Positions 11,602 to 22,403 of a stretch of 64,000 nucleotides of DNA are shown here, piece by piece (positions within the stretch are counted from its first letter, which is position 1; every line of letters starts with the position of its first letter). Origin of the DNA: Coffea arabica. Taxonomy: Eukaryota; Streptophyta; Magnoliopsida; Gentianales; Rubiaceae. The stretch is from the NCBI RefSeq assembly GCF_036785885.1, contig NC_092322.1, positions 12,918,466 through 12,982,465 on the forward strand. The letters are read 5' to 3'. Made by a program: the position numbers and the translations under genes. Below the pieces are notes generated by a model, which saw only the letters and a program-made list of their open reading frames with translations, searched no databases and had not been told where the DNA came from.

Positions 11602-12456
11602 TTAATCTTTTACATACGTACAGTGTATACACATCATCATTGAATACATAACAATCCATCTGAATATAAGATTCAAATTCAAATTTTACTCTCGTATCAT
11701 GCATCCAACTGTAACAATGTATATATATCTTGATCATACAGGAAGATCAACTTTGGCTTGTTTGTGCATTTATATAACCATGCACGTTACTCCACAGATT
11801 ATCCAATAGAAAATGAAGCTTTCTTGTTGCACTAGTAGTCCCTAGTTTTGGATAAAATTATGAGACCGTAGTGGTTATGCTAAGTTGCTAAATATCTTAC
11901 TGTAGTTGAGGCAAGTAGGAGTATTCAAGTTTATAGGCCGTACAGCACTGGACCATTCTACTTTTTAGCAGGCCCAGAAAATGCAGGAATACATTTCTTC
12001 TTGCGTCATCTATTTTACTTAGAAAACCTTGTTAGTTGTGGGGTTTCTTTCCCTACCAGAAACTAGAAACGACAGGTATCCAATTCCATAATTTCTTGAA
12101 CCAATGTCGATCCTCTTCTTTGTTTCGTAAAGTATGTTTTATAAGGAGGCTTGTAAAACTTACAAGGGAAAAAAAAAAAAAAAAAAACTAGTTTGCACCT
12201 CTAATATTTTGACTAGTTCTCATCTACATTCTAATTTTGGACATTACATTTTGATATTCTCAAGTTTTCTAAATTCACCTCGATCACTAACGATGTCGTA
12301 TAGATGCAATTACGAACCATGCAAGTTTACTTTACTTAAAAAAAAAAATGCAAGTTTTACTTGCATAATTACATGTTTAGTTGAATAAATTTATCTTTTT
12401 TTGCGAGTGAATTTATCGATGATGAATTCAATCGTCACTTCCACATGATATATTTA

Positions 12457-12606
12457 TGACTGGCAAGAAAGGCACCCAATGTTTAAATATATGCTTATGA
12501 ATTAACTTAAGTTTTAGATATAGATTATATATTACAAATTGAAGTGATGAAAGCAATTTTGTTGCTGTCAAATAATTACAAGGGATAAGGTCTACTTCAT
12601 GTCTAA
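12457..12606 (+). repeat. Direct repeat between P450 genes, copy 1
   Basis: Shares TGACTGGCAAGAAAG, then ATTACAAATTGAAGT and GTCAAATAATTACAAG in the same order and spacing with 13209-13357, about 750 bp away. It may be an old local duplication or two copies of one dispersed repeat. Confidence 0.6.
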
Positions 12607-13208
12607 AATGGTTTTCATCAAATGTCACAATTCAAAAGCATTTTGTCAACCAAGAAGACTTTGTTGCGAGAAGAGTCGTATTTCTCGTTACAGTTCTTTA
12701 GCAAGAATTCCAAATCCTACACATGCACAAAACACTTTGGTCAAAACATTTGAAACTAGCAGCTGAAACAAGATAGACTATAACAATTAGAGATTGATTT
12801 TATAGAGTATGGAGAATAGTTGATTTTTATTATTTAATGAAGAATATATGATCGACTTTGACTGTCTAATGGCTTGTCATGAATCTAATTGGATTATGTA
12901 GCTTATCAATTGATTATATAGAGGTAATCAAGAAACCATATCAACTAGCATATAGGAGACAAGAAGGTTAATTAGATTAACTGTGAATTACTGCATCTTT
13001 CTATCTTAAATCCACACTTTGTACAAGTTATATGTAGCAGAAGGATATGATTTAGTCTCTCCTCAAAAATAGTACTACCGTAGGTGGGTGAAAGGTAGCG
13101 GAGAGATGGAGGACGAAATTTCAATGCCATCAACTGTAAACATAAGATAAGTTACATAATCTACGCACGCAAACATTGTCTCATTGGATACATTTACTTC
13201 TACATCAT

Positions 13209-13357
13209 ATGACTGGCAAGAAAGATACCCAAAGTTTTAAAATATTCTTATGATGAATTAGCTTGAGTTTTGGGTATATTACAAATTGAAGTAATTAAAG
13301 AAATTTTGTTGTTGTCAAATAATTACAAGAGAGATATAATGTCTTATTCATGTCTAT
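13209..13357 (+). repeat. Direct repeat between P450 genes, copy 2
   Basis: Diverged counterpart of 12457-12606, with the same block order. Differences are scattered substitutions and small indels. Confidence 0.6.
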
Positions 13358-14593
13358 ACAGTACATTGATTCATTGATTATACAACATGGAAACGTACCA
13401 CATGCATGATGATCAAAGTCTAAAGGTCCTAATGGATGATCAGCAATTAGTTCGATGACTGTACAAAAGGAAATATAAAAGATAAAGCCAATATTGAAAG
13501 GTTAGAGTGAAGATCGATTATTGTTAGAATTGGAGACACATTTCCATTTGTGTCTCAGGTCTCTTCCTATCATAAATGAATAACCCCGCTCTCAAGCCTA
13601 GCAGGCTACCCACCTACCTACACCCTGAGGATGTGGAGGTTGCCCTAACCTTTTTTTGGGGGGAGTTAGGCAAAGAACAGTTGCAGGTAGCAACCGTATG
13701 AAAAGGTAGTTGAAGTCTACGATTTGGTTCAAAAAAAAAAAAAATTTAAATCACATCTTGTACATCGATTTTAATATCATGTGTCAGGTTCATAAAATTT
13801 TGTTATATATTTATAAAACTGTTGAAAGTGAGTTACATTCTAAACAAAATGAATTAATCGTATGAAAATGAAACAAAATCGGTCCAAACAGTTTTTCTGA
13901 CAATAATTTGCTATTGATTCTTTCTCGGAAAAGTCTTGAATCCTGAGTGAACCCTCCCTCAATTCACCACTGTACATATATATATATATACTCAAATTAC
14001 ATTTCCAAAGTTGCAAAATGTTAATCAGTATTAGGGGCACTAGCTTAAAACTTATAGGTTTGTTACTGTGTTATTAGCCTTTTGCTAGAAACCACTCCAT
14101 AATTTTTAATCAATGTTTGGCTAGCTACCATTTTTTTTTCTCTTAAACTTGGTTGAAATTTTAACAGGGATTGTTATCTCTTTCTATCTTTCAGCCTTTT
14201 CTTCACATTTTTTTTAATACCGAAAAAGAATAACACCTTGATTTTCGGCTAAAATGATAATATGTCGTACATGCTGCTATAGACGAGGAGTTGTAATGCA
14301 TCAACCTGCTGTTCCATATTAAGGTATAACCTGTTCATATTATAAGAAGATTAAGATGTGAAATACAATAACAACAAACACATACTGTAATTACTATATT
14401 TTATAAGCAAATAAGGGACGATACATTAATTGGGATAGTACTCAAATTAAGACTCGAAAACGGGGACTATAATTCAATACAATTAACATATTATATAGGT
14501 TACATAGGGTAAATATTCGGATTATATGACACAGGACTGAGAATCACAACAGAACCCAGGGGGATTTGGAAGCTAGAATAGACGAAATTAAGC

Positions 14594-16147
14594 TTAATTT
14601 CCACGTTCTTGATCCCACCTTTTGCTAACCTTGACCTTCAAGCCTTGCTTAATATAGAGAATGACAGAAATGTTAGGGACAATTTTTTGCCCTTTAACCA
14701 CTCGAACATGGTAATTGTGGATTATAGTTGCAGCAACTGCCTTTAGCTGTGTGAAAGCCACTTCTTTTCCAAGGCAAGTCCTAGGGCCAGCATTGAAAGC
14801 CAAGAACTTGTATGATGGCTCATGCTTAATCGTTCCACGATCCGATATCCACCTCTCGGGCTTCATTTCCATGCAATCTTTCCCCCAGATCGATGCCATT
14901 CTTCCCATTGCATACAAAGAAAACATAATCTTCATCTTTGGGTAGACTTGGTGGCCTGTTGGAAGGATGTCTGGTTCAAGAGGCTCCTTATGCTGGAATG
15001 GAACTGGTGGATAAAGCCTCAGTGATTCACACAATGCTCCATGCAGATAAACCAACTTGTTCAAGTCTTGAACCTTGAAAAGTTGGTATTTTTCAGTATC
15101 AACCGGGGGTGTAATTGACCTTAATTCTTCCCTGATCTTCGTTTCAACGATGGGATTCTGTGAAAGAAGCCAGAAAAACCAAGTGAGAGCTGAGCTGGTT
15201 GTATCTCGCCCCGCGATCATGAGATTCAATATGGTATCTCTTAGGAAAGTATCATCATCACTTGGCAATTCCATGGTTTTTGCTTCAGTAATGTATGATG
15301 TTAACAAATCAATGCCATCTTGATCATCAGTTCTTGATTTTGACGAAGACTTGCTGCTTAGTTCTTCTCTTTTCTTCGAGATGTACTCACCGATAACACG
15401 ATCTAAAGTTTTCCAAGCTTCACTGTACTTCTTCTCTTCTCCAATATTTAGCAATCTTTGTAACTTCCATGTGCTTTCAGGCTGAATATTCCTTGCAGCT
15501 ATCGCTTCTTCAGCTCTATCCAAGGCTCTTGCAAACGGAACATCTGGAAAATTGATTGACACGCAGCCAGGATCATAGCCTGTGACTAATTTGCATGTTG
15601 TATCAAATGTGAATCTCTGGAACAAATCTTGCAGGTCCAACACTTGGCCTGTTTTGCATAGATGATCAAGAACTGGAATAAGCCCTTTTTCAACCTTATC
15701 ACGACTAGTTTTCACCAAAAACTGATGAAACCTATGATGATTAATCAAAAACCTAGTAGTTTTTCTTTGGCTTTTCCACAAATCCATGTCTGCATTGAAA
15801 ATACCATCTCCCAAAACATCAAACATCTCCTTGAACTTAGGCCCTTTGGGGAAATTCGGAAAATTTCCACTCATGATGTGGTGAATATTAGCAGGATCAA
15901 CAGTGAGCAGCGTATCCATGTTGAAGAACCACGGACCTTTAAACAGGAAAGTTCCTCCAGCTAGTCTTGCAACGTTAGTGCAATTGTCATGAAGCCAATT
16001 TGCATACAGGATAAGATTCGGCAGCATTCCAATGATCGGCCAATTCCATGGAAGCCCTTTATCATTCCTTAAAGCCCACAAATAGAGAAAGCAAAAAAAT
16101 GCTAATATGACCTCAAAGTACCCCAAGGCTCCTAGTACTAAAGCCAT
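14594..16147 (-). CDS. Cytochrome P450, CYP96A-like, tandem paralogue
   Basis: This intronless ORF encodes 517 residues and is plainly a paralogue of the P450 at 9985-11517, on the same strand about 3.1 kb away. A hydrophobic N-terminal anchor (about 8-25) is followed by the proline-containing hinge PWNWPIIGMLP. Motifs are AGRDTT (312-317), ESLR (374-377), PERW (429-432) and FNAGPRTCLG (451-460) with Cys458 as haem ligand. The K-helix to haem segment is nearly identical between the two. They differ more in the N-terminal third, in the F-G loop region where substrate choice is usually set, and in a Ser-rich insertion near 264-272. The expected role is ER-bound hydroxylation of long-chain alkanes or fatty acids; the exact substrate cannot be read from sequence. 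Confidence 0.95.
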   Translation of the reverse strand: MALVLGALGYFEVILAFFCFLYLWALRNDKGLPWNWPIIGMLPNLILYANWLHDNCTNVARLAGGTFLFKGPWFFNMDTLLTVDPANIHHIMSGNFPNFPKGPKFKEMFDVLGDGIFNADMDLWKSQRKTTRFLINHHRFHQFLVKTSRDKVEKGLIPVLDHLCKTGQVLDLQDLFQRFTFDTTCKLVTGYDPGCVSINFPDVPFARALDRAEEAIAARNIQPESTWKLQRLLNIGEEKKYSEAWKTLDRVIGEYISKKREELSSKSSSKSRTDDQDGIDLLTSYITEAKTMELPSDDDTFLRDTILNLMIAGRDTTSSALTWFFWLLSQNPIVETKIREELRSITPPVDTEKYQLFKVQDLNKLVYLHGALCESLRLYPPVPFQHKEPLEPDILPTGHQVYPKMKIMFSLYAMGRMASIWGKDCMEMKPERWISDRGTIKHEPSYKFLAFNAGPRTCLGKEVAFTQLKAVAATIIHNYHVRVVKGQKIVPNISVILYIKQGLKVKVSKRWDQERGN

Positions 16148-16408
16148 TTATGTTCTGACCAATGCTTTCAAGATCGAGGAAAAAGTTAAGAGAAGAAGCT
16201 CAAGCTTTGGTTTTTGTAGCCTGAATAATCTGTGAATTATATCAGAAAGGATCAGAACTTGGCAATTTTGAACTACTAAAAGAAATGAATACTGGCAACT
16301 GTCAACTACCAACAAAATGAGTTTAACTGACGTTCTCATGATTTTTGTAGGCTTCTGAAAAAATTCAATGCACTATTGCATCAACACTTTCATGTATGTA
16401 TTTGTAGG

Positions 16409-17176
16409 TAGAGGTGGCAATATGGATAAATGATTCATAATTGGTTTTGACTTAATGAATGGTGGATGAAATTTATCCAATCCATTTAGATCCATTTAAC
16501 AAATGGATCTAAATGGATTAAATAAAAATCAATTATTCATTTATAATAAATGGATCTAAATGGATTAAATAAAAACCAATTATTCATTTATAATCCATTT
16601 AAATATTTTAGTAACTTTTTTTTTTTGGCCAGATCCCTCGGTATGCAGTAGCCACTTTGGGCCCTGACTAATTCGGAGTTGATCCAGGTTGCACCCCATA
16701 AGAGGTGCAAGCTCTTCCTGTCTCTTCGTCCACAAGACTTGAATATGAGACCTTACTTAAAAGGAGCCTAGTGCCTTGCAAGTTACACCAGGTATAGCAC
16801 TTGGCCTCACAGCAAGGGTAGTCCCTCTCGTTTCTCAACATCAGATGAAACTTTCATCGTGAAAGCATTTCCTTAAATCCATGCCACAATAGCACAAGAC
16901 AGAAACATGATTTTTAAGTAAATGGTCCCTCTTGTTTCTCAACATCAGATGAAACCTTCATAATGAAAGCATTTCCTTAAATACATGCCACAATAGCACA
17001 AGACAGAAACATGATTTTTAAGTAAATGGATATATATATGGTTTTTGTGGATAATCCATATAAATTTATTTAATTTAATGGTTTTACTTTGGTCAACCAT
17101 TTAAAACCAATACTATAAATAAATAATTCAAATCTATTTAATTATGGATTATATGGATACCAAATTGCGACCTCTA
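16409..17176. mobile_element. hAT-type element with 8-bp TSD, with nested insertion
   Basis: Flanked by the perfect 8-bp repeat TTTGTAGG (16401-16408 and 17177-17184). Ends are TAGAGGTGGCAAT and, reverse complemented, TAGAGGTCGCAAT. The outer parts are built of ATGGATCTAAATGGATTAAA-type repeats. The middle (about 16618-17029) is compositionally different, starting with a T-tract, and looks like a later retroposon insertion that includes a 104-bp tandem duplication. No transposase ORF. It sits just upstream of the second P450 gene. Confidence 0.85.
16822..17029 (+). repeat. 104-bp tandem duplication
   Basis: Two adjacent copies (16822-16925 and 16926-17029), each starting TCCCTCTYGTTTCTCAACAT and ending GATTTTTAAGTAAATGG, with only a few substitutions. 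It lies inside the insertion carried by the hAT element. Confidence 0.9.
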
Positions 17177-17184
17177 TTTGTAGG

Positions 17185-20100
17185 CTAACCCTTTGCTGCC
17201 TATCTACTAACATCCTCATTGAATAGATGAATTGTGCTTGGTCTCTTTGCCAACGAGAAACCAAAGAAATGCATGGATTGCATCACCCTCTGTTGACTCG
17301 TACCCACCACCAATCCAAAATTTTTGGCTGATGTAAACTACCTTGTACGTGTTCTACTATCTAGGCTTCTCTTGTTCAAATTTAGAGGTGCAACAATCTT
17401 ACATTATAGTCTGCTAACTGTTACTATCCCATACCATACATATCTGAATCTCTACAAACATGTTCAATATAGGTGGATTTCTTTAGTGAAAAATCAAAAG
17501 ACAGAAGCCTGTATTATCTACCTTATAGATAAGTCCTATATAAGCGTCACAAGAGCTATTATTTAGGGGAGAATTCCTTTCAAGTAATGTTGATACCCAA
17601 AATTAGCAAGGAATCTAGGATCCTCTAGAATGGTTATTTTTTATACTAAGGAATTATGTGCCTTTTATTCCATATTACAATAAAGACAGGATTGTGGAGT
17701 GGCTTGAGTTTATAAGGATGTTGACCTTGTTAGGATTGAACCACTCGATCTAATTATATATATATATATAAACTACCATGATGAAAAGCCATAAAGCCAT
17801 ATTTTTTCCCTTTTTTAATTGTTTAATTCTTCTCCTTCTCCTTCCTTTTTTTTTCCCCTTTGCCTAAAATAGTAATCCCCACTAAAGCATCAGTTGTTTT
17901 AAATCTTCTTCATAACTATCGAAAAATAAAGGAAAAAATTTGCTCCCATCCAGACCACGCAATCCTCCATACAAGATGTGTTATCAGGTATCTACACTTT
18001 ATCTTGTTATTTATCCATGTGCCTTAGAACCATGAAGAATCATACAATTATTAACATGAACAAAAGTCCTACCAAAAAAAAAAAAAGAAAGCAAAATGAA
18101 TAAAACCCTAGTGCGAAACATATCTCTTCCAGTCTTTCTACTTGGCTTAAATCATACAAATCCGAGTACAACAGCGACATGACCTTATTTCAATATTGAA
18201 GAATGAATGAATGGGGGGAAGTCACTTAAGTGCCTTTTTGATCATTGAATAAATGAAATTTCGTAACAAAGGAAAAAGAATCAAAGAGCCCAGGTTCATA
18301 ATCTGTCAAGTAATTCTATTCTTTACTTTTACATATAGTTTAGAGTTCCAAAAATAACCATCTATGCCCTCTTCTTTGCAATTGAAAACAAGAACATACA
18401 ATCAAAGATCATGCAAGAATTGTTATTAATACCCGAACTTCGTTGGCTGCTCCTCTTGCTTGTTGAATATAGCTTTTTTTGTTATCCACCGGCCCTGATA
18501 ATCACAGAATATGTTTAAATAGTTTTGAAAAAGATAGCTGCATGAACCAACAAAGAAACACCGTGATGGGAGAATGCTGCGTGGCAAGAATTCTTACAAA
18601 TTGGATGCTGTGCTTAATTTACATTCTTGCGCTTTCTCTACTCCCTATCCATGGTTGAGCAACTTTATAACTACTATTGGATTCCAAATGTTGATTTTAA
18701 ATGAGAAAAGATTACAAATATGAAACGAAAGGTAATTATTTATGGGGTTCATAAGGGAAAAATGTATACTGATTGCAACGTAGTATAACTCTCGTGTAAA
18801 GTTCTTTGCTCCTGATAATGATCAAATGTGAAGTGATTCCTCCATATCTTTCCCTTTATTTGAATGGGTGAGACCAAAATTGCGCAAAAGATCTTCTGTC
18901 CTGCTGCTGCGTACTATAATTGTAGTCATTTTCCTTTTCATAATATCATGAGGGATGAAATATTTATTATTTTCTCTTAGTAGAAGATATTTAAGCAAAT
19001 AAGTGGCACTTGAACATTCAGCAAAACAGTCATTAGACATACTAACATGCACCTTTTTGAGAAACAGTATGTTCATGCCCTTCAGAATGCGATGATGCAA
19101 CTTTGATAAGTGTTACTTGCATGTATAAATGTGCTTCCTATTTCTTTTTCTTCCAAGGAGATGGCACATCACAAGATACAGTGAATGCAAACCTTGTAAT
19201 ATCTTTTTTCTCTTGGATATTAGAATTGGTAGCATTTGGTGATCGAATGCCATGATTCAAAAGTTTCCCTTTTCCTCTCGCACACAGTTGTTCATGTATC
19301 TTCAATTAAATTAAAAGATCAATCCTTCTGTAGAAGGCTCCATATAAGATATTTTGGGCTCGGAATACAAAAAGAAAGTTCAAGTTAGTCCATCCATCCA
19401 GAAAACTTTGATATAGTGACTAAGTTTAAGATGTCAGGAAGTAAAAAATATGGGCTCTATTCTCCCTACTCCTTCCTCGTTTTTTAAATTCATCCCTCCC
19501 TTGCTAGAAAAAAAGAAAGAAAGAAAAAGTTATACCATCCATTTTCTTAGTTTGTAATTGTGCACTAAGCTGCTTGTACTTTGTGAGGTGTAAAATTAGC
19601 AGTTCATGGAGGGCGAATTCTGTGACAAAGGGAACTAGCTGTGTTGTTAGTTTCACGGAAAAGTTGAACAGAAATCTTTTAGGACGGCCATTAGTTTATT
19701 GGCACATGTTCTATTTTTTCCTTTTTCTTATATATATTATGTGTACATATTTCATATGGTAATTGTTTAAATCTAGTCTCGCATTTTACCCTTTAGCCGT
19801 TGATTACATGTAATGGGTAGCTTTGGTTGATGTCAATTGTCCTCGAATTGCATTGTGCAGAAACATCGAGTACCAATGTGTCAATAGGCGAACGTGGTGG
19901 TCAAAAATAAGATAGGATTAGAAAATATGAGGGACCAAAATGGAGAGAGTGCAAAATTCAGTACTTAACTTGATAGCTTAAATAAGTGGTTCTGAATTCA
20001 GATTTTAGTTTTATCAAATGGCCCCTATATCTTTTCTTCTTTTTTTTTTCTTGTGGGAAACAAGATAGGCCCTAAGTTAGATCCTAACGGGAGATGAGGA

Positions 20101-20280
20101 CCAAAGCTGAATTTGCCCCAAAGACATATTCATTGGATGCCCATTACTGCAGAAATGTTCAAACGCGAGAAACTCCTGCCCTGCACAACAAAAAGCCACG
20201 TTCTTGTTAGTTGGAGATTGTTCAGTCCTCAAATCTCGTTCAAACAAGTAACAAATTTCAAGAATCTGAACTAGAAGTAC
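17185..20280. other. Intergenic, no supported gene
   Basis: AT-rich sequence with a short TA repeat near 17755-17771. The 92-codon minus-strand frame at 18822-19100 lacks recognisable features. A 23-codon minus-strand stretch at 18426-18494, preceded by an AG and ending in TAA, looks like a terminal exon, but I found no matching upstream exons. Confidence 0.45.
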
Positions 20281-20866
20281 ATGAGCAAAAGTTCAGAGAA
20301 AAAAATGAATAAGGTCAGAGGAGTAATCCTAGCATCTATATTTTGCTTTACTTTAGCACTCTCCATTGAGAAAGTCTGTGTATCCGAATATCATGATGTA
20401 CCAAACAATGTTCAAGAAAAGCACGAGCGACCATCTGCTAAAGGAGTCTTACAAAATGGATACTCTTTTCTAGAGTCATCAATAATGTATTGGGAAGGGA
20501 TCAAATCTCTTATTTATAAGCTTCAAATAAGCCCTCCTCGACCAGATATAGAGTGAGTTCGATGATTGAAAGGAGCCAAGTACATCAGCATTGATGCATT
20601 TACCAATCTGCAGGGTCTAACTTCTGTATGTTTTAATCAGTTTCAGGAGAAAATGTGAACCTAGTGCTAATGGCCATGATGAGGGCCATGATAATGTTGG
20701 AGTAAAAATGAAAGAGGCAGCAGAGAAGAGCTTCCAAACAAGCAAGGTGGCCATGGAGGAATCAGCTAAATCTGCTGCTGAGGTAGTAGGAGAGGCAGCG
20801 CATAAGACAGCAGAGGAAGAGAAGGAAAGAACATCTTTTACTCATGCTTCTCCTGCAGAGCTTTGA
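20281..20866 (+). CDS. Small secreted or membrane-anchored LEA-like protein, two exons
   Basis: Exon 1 is 20281-20552 and exon 2 is 20647-20866, giving 163 residues. The donor GTGAGT at 20553 splits a Glu codon, and the acceptor TTTCAG ends at 20646. Without splicing the frame stops at once. Residues about 12-28 are hydrophobic after a basic start (KVRGVILASIFCFTLALS), fitting a signal peptide or anchor. The C-terminal third is an Ala/Glu/Lys-rich amphipathic helix (KEAAEKSFQTSKVAMEESAK and onward), as in LEA-type proteins. A second in-frame Met (residue 9) directly before the hydrophobic stretch could be the real start. A CAG six bases before the chosen acceptor would keep frame and change only two residues. 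I do not recognise a named family, and the function is unknown. Confidence 0.75.
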
Positions 20867-22403
20867 AGGAAGCAATGACAAGTCTAATGCAAAAGTCTGA
20901 ATTTGATAGGAATTTTGGTTTCTGCAGCACCTTATGTTTTGTTTGTAATTTTAATTCCCACACCTAATGGAAGAAAGGCTTAACGACCAGTAAAGCCAGC
21001 TTTTAAGCAAAGCTGCTGCTAATGTTTGAGACTCTTGATGGGAGTGATTTATGTCTCTATATGCAGTGTTCCGTACTAGCATACAAGCAGTGAACAAAAT
21101 GTGGCCAAGGCCATTTTCACAGGCTTTAATTCATCTCCCCCTTCTTTAACAGAATATGACACAAGTCACACAATGCTAAAATGAAAATGGAAAGTGACTT
21201 TCATTTTCATTAAAATCCTTCATTTTTCAGGCTTCAAATAATCTCGAAAATTTAAGTTGCGTAACCTCATCAACCCTTTTTTCTTTCACTTCTCAAACTC
21301 TCTCCTCCCTCTCCTTCTCCCCTTTTCATTCTCCATGAATTCTAGATGCACATATGAATTCCAAGTGAATTGCAATATCTCAATATATGATGTACTACAT
21401 CCTTGAAAATTTTATCAGAAAAGTCATAAGTCGAATCACAGATCAAATTTATATAAAGCAATCAACCATCCATGGACCATGATAGAATTGCAAGTGTAAA
21501 TTTGTGAATTACAAGATGAAGATAAAGAAAAGATTTATATACCATGCTTGGCTTGGAAGTGCATCCGATCAAGCAATCATCATTGATGCCAATTTCCTAT
21601 TGGACAAAAAGAAATAAAAGTAAATTGTTAACATCAAAACAAATGTGACAAAAAGTCTACGGTGTTCACACAGACAGAAATTCCAGAGGATGACCAGTTA
21701 ATCTAAAACATAACTGTTAAGGATGTATTATATCATATTTGGAATTAATGCTCACTTAAGACCCGTATGTACATTCTGAAATGGTAAAGGAAAAGAGGAG
21801 TTAAGGGAGTTTGAGACGAAAAAGAAGAGGACAAATTAGAAGAAGAAGATAGAATGCAGAAAGAAGAAAGAAAGAAGAAATCCATCGTGAAGTCGATTTC
21901 TCAGACATGAATTTCCCTATTTCTATTTTGCGAATAAAAATATAACAAAAATCATTTAATCTTCACCACCAGTGTCAATAGTCTACTAAATAAACCCATA
22001 ATCTTCCAAGCATATACATGTTTTTGGGGGTAAAAATGGAAACAGAACATACTGTAAAAGAATGAGTAAAAATTCCTCACCAACACTAAAAAGGGACTAC
22101 TTGCAGATTTGGTCCTGAAGCTGAGGCAGCTAGATTGCAGTCTCAACTGGACTTTCATAGATTTTGATGCCACAGCACATATTCATAGATGAAGCAATTA
22201 TATGGTCCTGAAGCTGGAGGCAGGATTAGAGGCTCTAAGTACCCTGAAGGCCAAAAGTACAATGCTATGAATTCATTGATGAAGGCTCCAATATCATTCA
22301 ATTATACCATTCTGATACACCTTAGTTTTAACTGAGTTACCATCTGATAATAGTCACACTAGACCATTAACGGTGCAACCAGATATTTATTCTAATTCAC
22401 ACT
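20867..22403. other. Intergenic between convergent genes
   Basis: Holds the 3' flanks of the small LEA-like gene and of the PPR gene, which converge here. Purine-rich GAAGAA runs occur at about 21780-21890. No gene is supported. Confidence 0.5.

Larger units (their letters stand above)
11602..14593. other. Spacer between the two P450 genes
   Basis: No gene is supported. It holds a directly repeated AT-rich segment (12457-12606 and 13209-13357), a poly-A tract at 12170-12187, and a retroposon-like piece at about 13585-13745 ending in an A-tract after GATTTGGTTC. No degenerate P450 fragment was recognised. Confidence 0.5.

Noticed and set aside
18426-18494. Minus-strand 22-residue terminal-exon-like segment (starts GRWITKKAIF, ends KFGY)
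   Set aside because: It has a plausible AG acceptor and stop, but I found no upstream exons to join, so it stays unassigned. RNA-seq would settle it.
18822-19100. 92-codon minus-strand frame
   Set aside because: No recognisable domain, and the context reads like AT-rich intergenic or intronic DNA.
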